The notes: generated by a model not told the origin, from the sequence alone. A DNA stretch of 64,000 nt from Spirochaetales bacterium (GCA_016930675.1 JAFGGG010000044.1:30557-94556); one strand, 5' to 3'. Counted from the stretch's first letter, positions 37,270 to 46,160 are shown. A program made the numbers and translations.

Positions 37270-37560
37270 GCAGGAATCAATCATAATGTTCCCACTGGCA
37301 ATGCTGTGTTGTGTTCCGAATGCAGCCTGTATCCGTGCAAACAAATCGATCGTATCGACAACAGGTACAGTAAAAACTACAACATGAGCATGAAACGGAA
37401 TCTGGATGAAATCAGGATAAAGGGGATCGATGCATTCATCGTTGAACAGCACGCGAAATACCGCTGCCCGGGATGCGGCGGATTGATCTCGGTTCATAAC
37501 GGGAAGTGTTTCACATGCGACACGGTAACAAGATTAATTGAAAAGCAGAACAGGGAATAG
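37270..37560 (+). pseudogene. C-terminal fragment of a DUF3795-like cysteine-rich protein
   Basis: The same frame, after the TGA at 37267, encodes a cysteine-rich stretch: CSECSLYPCKQID, an RY..NYNMSMKRNLDEIR helix, then CPGCGGLISVHNGKCFTC. This is the pattern of the C-terminal half of DUF3795 proteins, which normally begin with further CxxC pairs that are missing here. A GTG at 37306 might give an 84-residue product. It is most simply read as a 5'-truncated gene fused behind the CPBP fragment. Confidence 0.55.
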
Positions 37561-37699
37561 TAAAGAATCAGCATCGGCAAAATAGATGCCGGTGTATTGC
37601 CAAGGATTAGGTTTTGCTGCATCATGGGTTAGGGCAAAGCGTAAAACGCCGGGCTTTGGCAAGCATGGACCGTTGTACGCAATAATTCATGTTGAATTT

Positions 37700-38167
37700 A
37701 TGAAGTATTTACATCATTTCTTTATACTATTATTCACTCTTGCCTCATGCACAGCTTCTGATGATTCATTAGATCTATTTTTTAATACCTATAACGATTA
37801 CAATGAATATGTAAATGAAGAATATTCAAAATATCTTTCGGGAAATATCTCTTATACATATTATCCTTGTTTTTTACCTCAAGATGCATTCAATATTTAT
37901 TTTTACAATACCGTTGCTGGTTTTTTAGGACGATACAATTATTCATCATCCATTTGCATCGATATACAATTAAGTTCGTTTTTTCCAATTGAAGATACTC
38001 ATAAATTTTTTACAACCTTAGAATATAAAAAGAAAAGGAAAATGCCAATTCCTGATTGGTTTATTAGTGTTGAAGAAATTAATAACACTTCATTAAAATC
38101 ATATTATTTCAAAGATATGATATTCTTAGTAAATATAAAATCTAAAACTGTATATTACATTTCATAA
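37700..38167 (+). CDS. Small lipoprotein in the cassette region
   Basis: A 155-residue predicted lipoprotein starting at the ATG at 37700 (signal FFILLFTLASC, acylated Cys at about residue 17). Longer readings would begin in GC-richer spacer and place the signal internally. The mature protein is rich in Asn, Tyr, Ser and Phe and is not recognised. It is AT-rich like its neighbours. The preceding 37561-37699 spacer has no clear gene, only short GC-rich inverted stretches. Confidence 0.6.
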   Translation: MKYLHHFFILLFTLASCTASDDSLDLFFNTYNDYNEYVNEEYSKYLSGNISYTYYPCFLPQDAFNIYFYNTVAGFLGRYNYSSSICIDIQLSSFFPIEDTHKFFTTLEYKKKRKMPIPDWFISVEEINNTSLKSYYFKDMIFLVNIKSKTVYYIS

Positions 38168-38182
38168 TTTGAATTACTGGGT

Positions 38183-38240
38183 ACAACAACTGCCTGCAGG
38201 CTTCGGAAAGCCTGTGCCTTTACATGAAATGCACAGCTAT
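38183..38240 (+). repeat. attC-like spacer B
   Basis: ACAACAACTGCCTG is followed by a CAGGCTT/AAGCCTG hairpin (38197-38203, 38208-38214) and TTTACATGAAATGCAC. The order AACAAC, GC-rich hairpin, then YACRTGAAAT-type block matches the spacer at 39244-39317. It lies between two unrelated single genes. Confidence 0.5.
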
Positions 38241-38301
38241 ATTTTTACTGTATTTCAAGCATAACATCAGTTAAATATCTATACATAATGAGGAATTATA
38301 A

Positions 38302-39210
38302 ATGAGACAACCTAAAATAAATGATGCATTCGTCAATGGCGAAAAAGTTAAGGTCATACCAATAAACAGACTGTTAAAATTAAAAAATGAGATTGATGAG
38401 TTTAAAAAAAATCAAGAATTAAATAGTTTTCAAAAATGGATTGTTAATGAATTATATAGATTTAATATTCCGACTGTTGAGCTCTCTATCAAGTCAATAA
38501 TTCTAATTGCGATTCCACACCCATTTTATGCAGAAGTTGAGTTTATGAAGAATAAAAAGCGATATAATTTTATGAGTCTAGTAATGTCAGACTTTGAGAA
38601 AACAGAAATGACTTTAAAAAAAATATTACTGGCAAATAAATATAATTTTATTTCAGCGCAAGATCTTCCGTTAAAGCGTTTAGCTGTGCAAAGCGGATTA
38701 GCTGTATATGGGCGTAATAATATTTGCTATATAAACGGACTGGGCAGTAATTTCTCTTTTGCCGCATATTACTCGAATGTGCCCTGCGATGATGAGTATT
38801 GGACTGATGTTACAATAGCTCCACTATGTACTAAATGCAACGCGTGTTTGAGAAATTGCCCTACCGGAGCAATACAAAAAAATAGATTTTTAATAGATAA
38901 TGAAAAATGTCTATCGTATTGGAATGAAAGTTCCGAACCATTCCCGGAATGGATACCGATATCGGCTCATCATTGCGTATATGATTGTATAAAATGCCAG
39001 GTTAAATGTCCAATGAATAAAGATCAAATAAAAAATGTGGTTGGGCCTATACACTTTACTGAGTCAGAAACAAATATGCTGCTTTCTGGTTTGAATTATG
39101 AACAACAACCTGTTTCCTTAAAGAAAAAGGTGAACTATCTGGGATTACACCAATGGCCGGATGGAATTTCAAAAAATTTGAAAACGTTATTTGAGTTAAA
39201 TGATAATTAA
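38302..39210 (+). CDS. QueG-like 4Fe-4S iron-sulfur protein
   Basis: A 302-residue protein with the central pattern of epoxyqueuosine reductase relatives (LAVQSGLAVYGRNNICYI, about residues 133-150) and two 4Fe-4S motif sets: CTKCNACLRNCP and CVYDCIKCQVKCP. QueG itself uses cobalamin and two clusters. This protein lacks the HEAT tail, and the N-terminal substrate part is divergent, so it is better called QueG-like than QueG. It is AT-rich and flanked on both sides by attC-like spacers, that is, it forms a single-gene cassette-like unit. Natural substrate unknown. Confidence 0.7.
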   Translation: MRQPKINDAFVNGEKVKVIPINRLLKLKNEIDEFKKNQELNSFQKWIVNELYRFNIPTVELSIKSIILIAIPHPFYAEVEFMKNKKRYNFMSLVMSDFEKTEMTLKKILLANKYNFISAQDLPLKRLAVQSGLAVYGRNNICYINGLGSNFSFAAYYSNVPCDDEYWTDVTIAPLCTKCNACLRNCPTGAIQKNRFLIDNEKCLSYWNESSEPFPEWIPISAHHCVYDCIKCQVKCPMNKDQIKNVVGPIHFTESETNMLLSGLNYEQQPVSLKKKVNYLGLHQWPDGISKNLKTLFELNDN

Positions 39211-39243
39211 TAATAAGTATACATTTATTCAGTCATGCACTTC

Positions 39244-39317
39244 ATATAACAACGGCTTGCCGGCTACGGCAAGCCGCGTACAGTTGCACGAAATACTCCT
39301 GAAGATTTTTGTTATAT
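39244..39317 (+). repeat. attC-like site C, best example in the window
   Basis: Outer 9-bp inverted repeat ATATAACAA (39244-39252) and TTGTTATAT (39309-39317) encloses a perfect 10-bp hairpin CGGCTTGCCG/CGGCAAGCCG (39253-39262, 39267-39276) and TTGCACGAAAT. Complementary AAC/GTT ends over 74 nt are the hallmark of integron attC sites. One base in each 7-mer departs from the RYYYAAC/GTTRRRY consensus. Confidence 0.55.
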
Positions 39318-39328
39318 CTTAAAATATT

Positions 39329-39826
39329 ATGATCAAAATAGTTTTTTTAGAGGCAAAAGAATCTGACTTAAATGCTCTTTTAGAAATATATAATTTTTAC
39401 TTAAGGAATTCTACTGCAACATTTGATTACAAAGAAATTGATATTAATGAATTTAAATCAAGGATTTCTTTTAATATAGATATGTATAAAACCTTTTTAA
39501 TGAATCATCAAGATAAACTGACAGGCTTTTGTTTCTTAACCCAATTTAAAAATAAACCTGCTCTTGATCGAACTGCTGAAATCGGTATTTATCTTTATCC
39601 TGAATTTACTCAAAAAGGAATCGGAAAATTAGCAATAGAATTTTTAGAAAATTATGCACTTTCAACTCAGATTAAAGTAATAATATCTTGTATTTCCGGT
39701 GAAAATGAAGCGAGTATTAAATTGTTCTCTAAAATGAACTATATTAAATGTGGTCACTTTAAGGAAATTGGTATGAAATTCAATAGAATTTTAGATGTAA
39801 TTTATTATCAGAAAATATTAAATTGA
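39329..39826 (+). CDS. GNAT acetyltransferase (phosphinothricin acetyltransferase-like)
   Basis: A 165-residue GNAT. The start has an IYNFYLRNSTATFDY segment typical of the Pat/YncA subgroup, motif A is GIYLYPEFTQKGIGKLAIEF (acetyl-CoA pyrophosphate loop, about residues 87-106), and the C-terminal GFKEIGMKFNR-like segment is also recognisable. It would transfer acetyl from acetyl-CoA to a small amine. The ATG follows the attC-like site by 11 nt and no Shine-Dalgarno is evident. AT-rich, probably a mobile cassette gene. Substrate unknown. Confidence 0.75.
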   Translation: MIKIVFLEAKESDLNALLEIYNFYLRNSTATFDYKEIDINEFKSRISFNIDMYKTFLMNHQDKLTGFCFLTQFKNKPALDRTAEIGIYLYPEFTQKGIGKLAIEFLENYALSTQIKVIISCISGENEASIKLFSKMNYIKCGHFKEIGMKFNRILDVIYYQKILN

Positions 39827-39902
39827 GTCCGAGCAGGAGTCCTTCGTACAACTTGGCCTTGGACAAATATAGTCTGTCGTGTGAAATATCCTTAAGAAAT
39901 AT

Positions 39903-40397
39903 ATGAAAATTAAATATTGTATACCAATAATAATAATATTTGTATTATTTTTTTCGTGTAACCAAAAATATTCAAAAGAACAAGAAAGACATATTGAAAT
40001 ATATAAACAACTAACAAAATACGATTTCCCTTCGAATTCATTAATAATGGATTCATATTTTGTTAAGTATTTAGATCACACATATTACATGATTATAAAA
40101 ACAAATGAAACATATATAAATAAAATACTAAAAGCTGATCCACCATTTTCTGATAAATGGATAGAAGGTCCTGTTCCGGAAGAATTTCAATATGGAATGT
40201 ATTTTGGTAAAAATAAAAATATAAGCAGTTATGGAAAAGGTAAAGCATATGGTGATGATGAATTAATTAAATTAACAAATTCAAAATATATATTTTATAG
40301 TACACATGGATCAATGCTTGAAGAACCATATAAGTTAAATATCTTTATTATAGATAAAAATGACAATACAATTTATATCGGATCATATAGTATGTAA
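39903..40397 (+). CDS. Small AT-rich lipoprotein
   Basis: A 164-residue predicted lipoprotein: signal residues 5-18, lipobox LFFSC with Cys19. The remainder is a small lysine- and tyrosine-rich domain with no recognised family. The spacer before it (39827-39902) contains a GTCC/GGAC pair and CGTGTGAAATATCC, a weaker relative of the attC-like spacers. Function unknown. Confidence 0.6.
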   Translation: MKIKYCIPIIIIFVLFFSCNQKYSKEQERHIEIYKQLTKYDFPSNSLIMDSYFVKYLDHTYYMIIKTNETYINKILKADPPFSDKWIEGPVPEEFQYGMYFGKNKNISSYGKGKAYGDDELIKLTNSKYIFYSTHGSMLEEPYKLNIFIIDKNDNTIYIGSYSM

Positions 40398-40406
40398 AGC
40401 AGCTTC

Positions 40407-40440
40407 GCGCAACAACAAATTGTCGGTTGCGGCGCATACG
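40407..40440 (+). repeat. attC-like spacer E, degenerate
   Basis: GCGCAACAACAAATTG is followed by TCGGTTGCGGCGC, so GCAAC (40409-40413) pairs with GTTGC (40426-40430). It shares only the AACAAC start with spacers B and C, so assignment is weak. Confidence 0.3.
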
Positions 40441-40489
40441 CTTTTTTGCCCAAAGCCGGCGTGAGCATGACATTAAAGGAAGGTTTTTT

Positions 40490-41368
40490 ATGAAGAGTTT
40501 TAAATTCAAAAAAATAGATGCTTTTACTGTTGGTATTTCATCTGGAAATCCAGCAGCTTGTATTTATTTAAATGATATAAAAGATATTTCAAATAATGAA
40601 ATGCAATTAATTGCAAAAGAATTAAAAGGTTTTGTAAATGAAGTGGTTTATCTATTTCAAATTGGTGATGATATTTATTTTAAATATTATTCTTCTGAAT
40701 GTGAGGTTGATTTCTGCGGTCATGGTACTGTTGCTGTTATGTATGAATACATTAAAAGCAATCGAATTCTATTGAACGACAAGGTTATTAAAATTAAAGT
40801 TAAAAACAATATCCTGGATGTTTTTAATCAAATTAAAGATAATGATTCAGTCTATATTTCCGCACCAGCCCCAATATATCGTGAATTTAAATTAGAAGCT
40901 AAAAGTGTAGCGGCCTCTCTCAATATTAATAAGGATACAATTAATAATAATTTGGATTTAGCTTTAATTAATTCCGGTTTAAATACTTTAATTGTTCCTA
41001 TAAATAAGATTGACCAATGCCTCAATATATTACCTGATCAGTTAAAATTGAAATCATTCTGCTTACAAAATGATATTGATATTATCCTGGTTTTTACAAA
41101 TGAAGTGTCAAATAGCAATAATAATTATCGAACAAGGGTCTTTGCCCCGAAATATGGTTATTTGGAAGATCCTGCGACCGGTTCCGGAAACTCGGCGTTT
41201 GGATATTATTTATTGAATAGAGGTTTATGGGATGGTAAATTATTAACTATCGAACAAAATGATAATTATGAAATGCCTAACATTATTAAATTGAATACAA
41301 TAAATGATAAAGTTATTTTTGGCGGTTCGGCAATTGTGAAAATAACTGGTGAATATATATTGGCTTAA
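40490..41368 (+). CDS. PhzF-family isomerase-like protein
   Basis: A 292-residue protein of the phenazine biosynthesis PhzF/diaminopimelate-epimerase-like fold. Typical blocks seen: GNPAACIYL near residue 17, EVDFCGHGTVAVM (about 72) and DPATGSGNSAFGYYLL (about 230). PhzF enzymes are isomerases with diverse, mostly unknown substrates, and no phenazine genes are nearby. The start at 40490 follows AAAGGAAGG; a start 21 codons earlier lies in the spacer. AT-rich single-gene unit. Confidence 0.75.
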   Translation: MKSFKFKKIDAFTVGISSGNPAACIYLNDIKDISNNEMQLIAKELKGFVNEVVYLFQIGDDIYFKYYSSECEVDFCGHGTVAVMYEYIKSNRILLNDKVIKIKVKNNILDVFNQIKDNDSVYISAPAPIYREFKLEAKSVAASLNINKDTINNNLDLALINSGLNTLIVPINKIDQCLNILPDQLKLKSFCLQNDIDIILVFTNEVSNSNNNYRTRVFAPKYGYLEDPATGSGNSAFGYYLLNRGLWDGKLLTIEQNDNYEMPNIIKLNTINDKVIFGGSAIVKITGEYILA

Positions 41369-41384
41369 GGGATAGTAATTGATA

Positions 41385-42039
41385 ATGTTTGAGAGATTAA
41401 TTGATATTTTTAAAAAACCGAAAGAGTTTGAGTATTCAAATTCAACTGAACTCTGGAGTAATCCGCATATTTCAAAACAGATGTTAAAATTTCACCTGGA
41501 TCCAAACGTCGATCATGCTTCAAGAAATAAAATATTCTTGGATAAATCAATAAACTGGATAATTCAAAAATTTCATATAAGTTCAAAAAGCAAGGTTCTC
41601 GATCTAGGATGCGGTCCGGGATTATACACTCATGAATTTGCGAAAACCGGTGCAAAAGTCACCGGAATAGATGTCTCAAAAAATTCTATCGAATATGCGA
41701 GCAAAATAGCAGAGGAAGATAATCTTAATATAGAATACATCAACGCCAATTATCTTAACTATGATATTACGAAAAAATATGATTTGATAACCTTAATCTA
41801 CTGTGATTATTGTGTTTTAAATCCTGATGATAGAAATACCCTCTTAAATAAAATATTCTCAAGTTTGGAAGATAATGGTTCGTTCGTTTTTGATGTTCTT
41901 TCAACTAATCATTTTAATAATATAAAGGAAAAACATTCATGTAATTATTCACATTCATACGGTTGAATATTTTTCCGATATATCCGGTACTCCGTATGAA
42001 AAAGATTCCACAAATATTGCATTGATCAATATAAAATAA
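41385..42039 (+). pseudogene. SAM methyltransferase with an internal deletion and frameshift
   Basis: The first part (from ATG 41385, or TTG 41379) is a class I methyltransferase with motif I VLDLGCGPGLYTHEFAKTG, then GIDVS and IYCDYCVLN blocks. The frame ends at TGA 41964-41966 after HSYG. In the +1 frame the sequence at once continues GTT GAA TAT as VEYFSDISGTPYEKDSTNIA to a stop at 42039, which is the expected C-terminal strand and tail of such enzymes. About 50 residues appear to be missing, with the frame shifted at the junction. Probably inactive. Confidence 0.65.
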
Positions 42040-42050
42040 GGACGTTAAAA

Positions 42051-42278
42051 ATGAAAATAATTAAACCTGTATTGCTGCTTGGCTTCCTTTTATCAATCAT
42101 CAATTGCATACCATTTAGCAATCCTTTAACTACATCCGAGGATTCGGTTTCGGATAATCGTTTATTGGGACTGTGGCAAGGTGTGCAAGAAAACGCTGAT
42201 GATTTTTTTAAAACCGATAAATCGGATAATTTATTTTCTAAAGACGCATTGGTGTTAAAAAGAATAATGATAAGATAA
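42051..42278 (+). CDS. Very short lipoprotein, possibly truncated
   Basis: A 75-residue predicted lipoprotein with signal LLLGFLLSIINC (Cys at about residue 19) and a short mature region ending soon after SKDALVLKR. Its size and abrupt end suggest that a longer gene was cut. The following 42279-42341 spacer holds a CGCTGC/GCAGCG hairpin near 42309-42324. Confidence 0.45.
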   Translation: MKIIKPVLLLGFLLSIINCIPFSNPLTTSEDSVSDNRLLGLWQGVQENADDFFKTDKSDNLFSKDALVLKRIMIR

Positions 42279-42341
42279 TCCTATGGCCCATAGCAAGTTT
42301 TTTACTCTGCGCTGCATCAGCAGCGTTCCTCGGATCTTTCT

Positions 42342-43088
42342 ATGCTTGAATATAAAATAAAACTGTTAAAAGATGATAAGAATCTCAGCAATAAACATTG
42401 GGAAGTTGTTAAAACAATCTGGCCTAAGATAATGCTGAATTCAAAGGTCGCAAAAAAATATTGGAACAAATTGGAAAAATACTTTCCTCATTATCAAATA
42501 TTTTTACTCAACAGGAATAATGACGTTATAGGTTTTTCGAATACCATTCCTTTCTATTGGGATAAGAGGATTATGAGATTACCCGATAATGGCTGGGATT
42601 GGCTGATTAATAAAGGTATCGATGATTATGAAAAACAATTAAAACCGAATTGTCTCGGCGGATTGCAGGTAGGAATCAGTAAAGAATATCAAGGCAAAGG
42701 TTATAGCAAAATAATTATTAATGAAGTATTAAATATATGTAAAACAAATGGTTATAGATATTTTGCAATACCCATTCGCCCGACTTATAAATACAGATAT
42801 CCTTTAATCCCAATGAAGAAATATATTAAATGGAAAATGGAAACTAAAATATTTGATCCGTGGCTTAGAACACATATAAACTGCGGCGCAAAGATAATCA
42901 AAATCTGCAAAAAATCAATGACCTTTACCGGCAGTATAAAAGACTGGAAGGAATGGTCCGGAATGGATATAATAGGTAATGAAAAATATATAATTGAAGG
43001 CGCCTTAAAACCAGTATCTATGAATGTTAAAAAGAACAAGGGGGTATATTATGATGAAAATATCTGGATCTGCTATGAAATACAATAG
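42342..43088 (+). CDS. GNAT-like acetyltransferase
   Basis: A 248-residue protein with a GNAT motif A, LQVGISKEYQGKGYSKII (about residues 109-126), and preceding strands VIGFSNTIPF. The rest is longer than a typical GNAT and carries tryptophan-rich segments. It probably acetylates a small molecule or peptide. It overlaps the next gene by 38 nt, and from here rightward the island genes are packed like an operon rather than separated by attC-like spacers. Confidence 0.6.
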   Translation: MLEYKIKLLKDDKNLSNKHWEVVKTIWPKIMLNSKVAKKYWNKLEKYFPHYQIFLLNRNNDVIGFSNTIPFYWDKRIMRLPDNGWDWLINKGIDDYEKQLKPNCLGGLQVGISKEYQGKGYSKIIINEVLNICKTNGYRYFAIPIRPTYKYRYPLIPMKKYIKWKMETKIFDPWLRTHINCGAKIIKICKKSMTFTGSIKDWKEWSGMDIIGNEKYIIEGALKPVSMNVKKNKGVYYDENIWICYEIQ

Positions 43089-43782
43089 AATACTATATAT
43101 TGTATTGTTCTCGTTTCTTCTTATATCGTGGAATGACAATGATAAAATAAATACTTTTATTAATCTATTGGATACTAAATCGGCACAAGAATTATTCGAT
43201 GAGTATTATAATCAGTTTATGAACAAAGCCATTAAAATCGAGTACGAATATATTCTAATAAAAAATAATCAACGGACTATCCTTAATACCGGTTTAATTT
43301 ATTGCGATAAACACAGGTTGGTTGTTAGAAAAGATCTATCTGATTATACGGGAGATAAAAACTATGTAGTCTTGGATGACGGTATCTATTGTTGGATAAA
43401 CAATTCCAAAAAGGGATATATATTAAGAAGAAAAGAAAACGATATCAATGGATTACTCAGTATTGTACTTGATATCAGTTATTTTAAAAGATTTTTCCTG
43501 CAAGGAGTGATTGATGATAGAGAACAGTTCACTATTTCAGGTGATGATGATAATGGCATTATTATTACGCATACGCAAAGCGGACTTAAAACGGGGCTTC
43601 TCCTTAACCCGATTTGGCTTCAGGACATGTACGGGCCTGTAAATAATGGAGAGCAACAGGTAATCCGTTATAAACGCCCGACGAAAATAACGGATATTCC
43701 GTCGGAACATTTAATTATTCCGGAAGATGTACAGTTTGAAGAAAAAAATGCCACTTATGAAAGTGAAATGATATTGATGTAG
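43051..43782 (+). CDS. Exported protein, distant LolA-like appearance
   Basis: About 243 residues from the ATG at 43051, chosen because AAGGGGG lies 7 nt upstream. N-terminal hydrophobic signal (about residues 12-27). The mature part has repeated beta strands and a YWCWINN-like central pattern reminiscent of LolA-type lipid or lipoprotein-binding barrels, but no family motif is firm. It lies inside the packed gene series and probably acts in the periplasm. Function unknown. Confidence 0.45.
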   Translation: MMKISGSAMKYNRILYIVLFSFLLISWNDNDKINTFINLLDTKSAQELFDEYYNQFMNKAIKIEYEYILIKNNQRTILNTGLIYCDKHRLVVRKDLSDYTGDKNYVVLDDGIYCWINNSKKGYILRRKENDINGLLSIVLDISYFKRFFLQGVIDDREQFTISGDDDNGIIITHTQSGLKTGLLLNPIWLQDMYGPVNNGEQQVIRYKRPTKITDIPSEHLIIPEDVQFEEKNATYESEMILM

Positions 43783-43803
43783 CAATAACTATTGGGAGAT
43801 AAT

Positions 43804-44481
43804 GTGAAACCAAAAATACAATATATAATATGCTCGGCTCCAAGAAGCGGAAGTCATTTATTAAGTACTGCGCTTAAGAATACGGGTTTGGCGGGATTTC
43901 CTCAAGAGCATTTTAATCCATGGCACATGCAGAATATAATCGGATTCCCGGAGGAGCTTATTTATGATGATCAATATATTCCGGAATTAATAAATCAAAA
44001 CACATCTAAAAACGGTGTGTTCGGGACAAAAGCCCAATTCTCACACATTACTAATTTCGTAGGCTTACATCGATTAATTACAATCTTTGGTAATGATTTA
44101 AAATACATTTTCATCAAAAGAAAAAACAAAATTGCGCAGGCCGTCTCATTAGCAAAAGCAACTCAAACACAACAATTTATGGCGGATCAGGAGATACACA
44201 ATAAGCCGGTATACAACTACTATCAAATCTGGCAGTGTTTAAGGGAGATCAACTGCCAGGAAAAAGGTTGGTCAGTATTTTTTCATGAGTATAATATCGA
44301 GCCGTATATCGTCATTTATGAAGAATTAGTGGACACATATAATCTCACAATATTAAATGTATTTAGATATTTGGGAATAGATATCGATCAAGATTTTATT
44401 GTTCCCGAACCAACAATAAAAAAACAGGCGGATAAGATAAATGATGAGTGGATATCTAAATTCCAAAACAATGAGAAATAA
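43804..44481 (+). CDS. Stf0-type sulfotransferase
   Basis: A 225-residue protein starting at GTG 43804 (GGGAGA upstream). The N-terminal SAPRSGSHLLSTALK (about residues 8-22) is the PAPS 5'-phosphosulfate loop of Stf0/NodH-like sulfotransferases. GVFGTKAQFSH and FIKRKNKIAQAVSLAKA fit later blocks of the family, which in mycobacteria sulfates trehalose. It would move sulfate from PAPS to a sugar or lipid hydroxyl. A sulfotransferase in such an AT-rich island suggests modification of a surface or small molecule. Acceptor unknown. Confidence 0.72.
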   Translation: MKPKIQYIICSAPRSGSHLLSTALKNTGLAGFPQEHFNPWHMQNIIGFPEELIYDDQYIPELINQNTSKNGVFGTKAQFSHITNFVGLHRLITIFGNDLKYIFIKRKNKIAQAVSLAKATQTQQFMADQEIHNKPVYNYYQIWQCLREINCQEKGWSVFFHEYNIEPYIVIYEELVDTYNLTILNVFRYLGIDIDQDFIVPEPTIKKQADKINDEWISKFQNNEK

Positions 44482-44563
44482 ACCAAAGGATTGATATGAA
44501 GAGAGTGGGGCTTTATTCTTCCACCTTCTATATCCGAATGGGAAAACGGATCTGATATTTTAA

Positions 44564-45340
44564 ATGATACTATACAATAAAATAGGAATAAATTACAATC
44601 GAACAAGAAAAGCCGATCCAAGAATAGTAAAACAGATAATATTACTTCTTAATAGTAATGTAAACTCAAAAATTGCTGATATCGGTGCCGGAACAGGAAA
44701 TTATTCATATGAATTGGCGAGATACGGTTACCAGGTATATGCTTTAGAACCAGCAAATATAATGCATAAACAAAGGAAAACACATAACAATCTAAAATGG
44801 TTTAAAGGTTTTGCTGAAAACATCCCATTTAAAGATGCCAGTTTTGATGGTGCTATTTGCATTTTAGCATCACATCATTTTACATCATTAGAAAAAGCAA
44901 TCGCAGAAATTGCAAGAATTTTAAAAAAGAACGGCGTTTTTGTTCTTTTTTCGGTTGATCCCGGAAAAGCAGCTGAAAACTGTTGGATAAAAGATTATTT
45001 TCATAAAATTCACAACAAGACATTACCTGATCAGGAATATATAATCGAATTATTGGAAAAATCTTTTAAAAATAAATGTGCTATATCGGATTTTAAGCTG
45101 CCGCCTGATTTAAAAGATGGGTTTTTTTATTCAGCGTGGAGAATGCCGGAGAAGTATCTGGATAAAGAGTTCAGAACTGGTATTTCCATATTTTCAATCC
45201 AAAGGCATGATGAAGTTGAAGCAATTATCTCAAAATTAGCACAAGACTTGAAAAACGGTAAATGGGAACAAAAATACGGACATGTACTAACATTAAATGA
45301 ATATAATGGCGGGTATTATTTTATTAAAATTGTAAAATGA
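44564..45340 (+). CDS. Class I SAM-dependent methyltransferase
   Basis: A 258-residue methyltransferase of the UbiE/Methyltransf_11 type. Motif I is IADIGAGTGNYSYELA (about residues 37-52), followed by VYALEPA and the acidic post-motif FDGAICILASHH. The C-terminal half differs from UbiE, so the acceptor cannot be named. It shares ATGA with the next gene. Intact, unlike the methyltransferase at 41385. Confidence 0.75.
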   Translation: MILYNKIGINYNRTRKADPRIVKQIILLLNSNVNSKIADIGAGTGNYSYELARYGYQVYALEPANIMHKQRKTHNNLKWFKGFAENIPFKDASFDGAICILASHHFTSLEKAIAEIARILKKNGVFVLFSVDPGKAAENCWIKDYFHKIHNKTLPDQEYIIELLEKSFKNKCAISDFKLPPDLKDGFFYSAWRMPEKYLDKEFRTGISIFSIQRHDEVEAIISKLAQDLKNGKWEQKYGHVLTLNEYNGGYYFIKIVK

Positions 45341-46158
45341 TAAGTAAAAAAAAGGTGAATAAAATAGAGATTTACTATTTTTCCGGTTCGGGCAACTCAT
45401 TAAAAGTTGCCAGAGATTTGGCAGAAAAACTAAAGGGCAAGCTTATCTCGGTTGCTTCCGTGATGAACAGAGAACGTATAACTACTGATGCCGATATTAT
45501 TGGTTTTGTATTTCCGCTTTACGATTTTAAGCCACCACTGACGATTATGGATGTTGTTCCCAAATTTAAAAAGATCGATACAAAGTATATATTCGCGGTA
45601 TGCACCTACGGACTCGCACCATCTCATTCTTTAAAACACCTTAATAAAATAATACAATCCTGTGGCGGTTGTTTGTCCGCAGGATTTGCAGTCCGTATGC
45701 CCCATAACGGAATTGGCTCAATTAAAAATAATGATAAAAAAAACCAAAGCATGTATGAAGCTTGGAAGAATAAACTGGAAACTATAAGCAGCTATATAAA
45801 AGCGGGAAAAACAGGAAGAATCGAAGCGAGCAGTCCTGTTTTCTCCTTTTTAAATCCAAGAGCTCTCAAAAGACTGCCATCGGCAATAAAGTTTATAATG
45901 CACCTATTACTGAAAGGAATAAAATCTCTGGATTTCACTTCGGATGAAAAGTGTAACGGCTGTGGTATATGTGAAAAAATATGTCAGGCAAAAAACATAA
46001 CCATGGTTGACAATAAACCGAAATGGGCGAAAAACTGCTTAGGTTGTTTTGCTTGCTTGCATTGGTGTCCGAAGCAGGCCATAAGTTTAGGCGGTTATAA
46101 CATGGATATTGCTTTCTATCATCACCCTGATGTAAAGTTATCGGATATGGTAAGATAA
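45337..46158 (+). CDS. EFR1-type flavodoxin and ferredoxin fusion protein
   Basis: A 273-residue protein. A flavodoxin-like domain (about 1-190) has the FMN loop YFSGSGNSLKVARDLA (about 14-29), and is followed by two 4Fe-4S motifs: CNGCGICEKICQ and CLGCFACLHWCPKQ. EFR1 ferredoxins carry electrons to partner reductases. Its ATG overlaps the methyltransferase stop. The next gene is a QueG-like iron-sulfur enzyme, so it may be that enzyme's electron donor. Confidence 0.78.
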   Translation: MISKKKVNKIEIYYFSGSGNSLKVARDLAEKLKGKLISVASVMNRERITTDADIIGFVFPLYDFKPPLTIMDVVPKFKKIDTKYIFAVCTYGLAPSHSLKHLNKIIQSCGGCLSAGFAVRMPHNGIGSIKNNDKKNQSMYEAWKNKLETISSYIKAGKTGRIEASSPVFSFLNPRALKRLPSAIKFIMHLLLKGIKSLDFTSDEKCNGCGICEKICQAKNITMVDNKPKWAKNCLGCFACLHWCPKQAISLGGYNMDIAFYHHPDVKLSDMVR

Positions 46159-46160
46159 AA

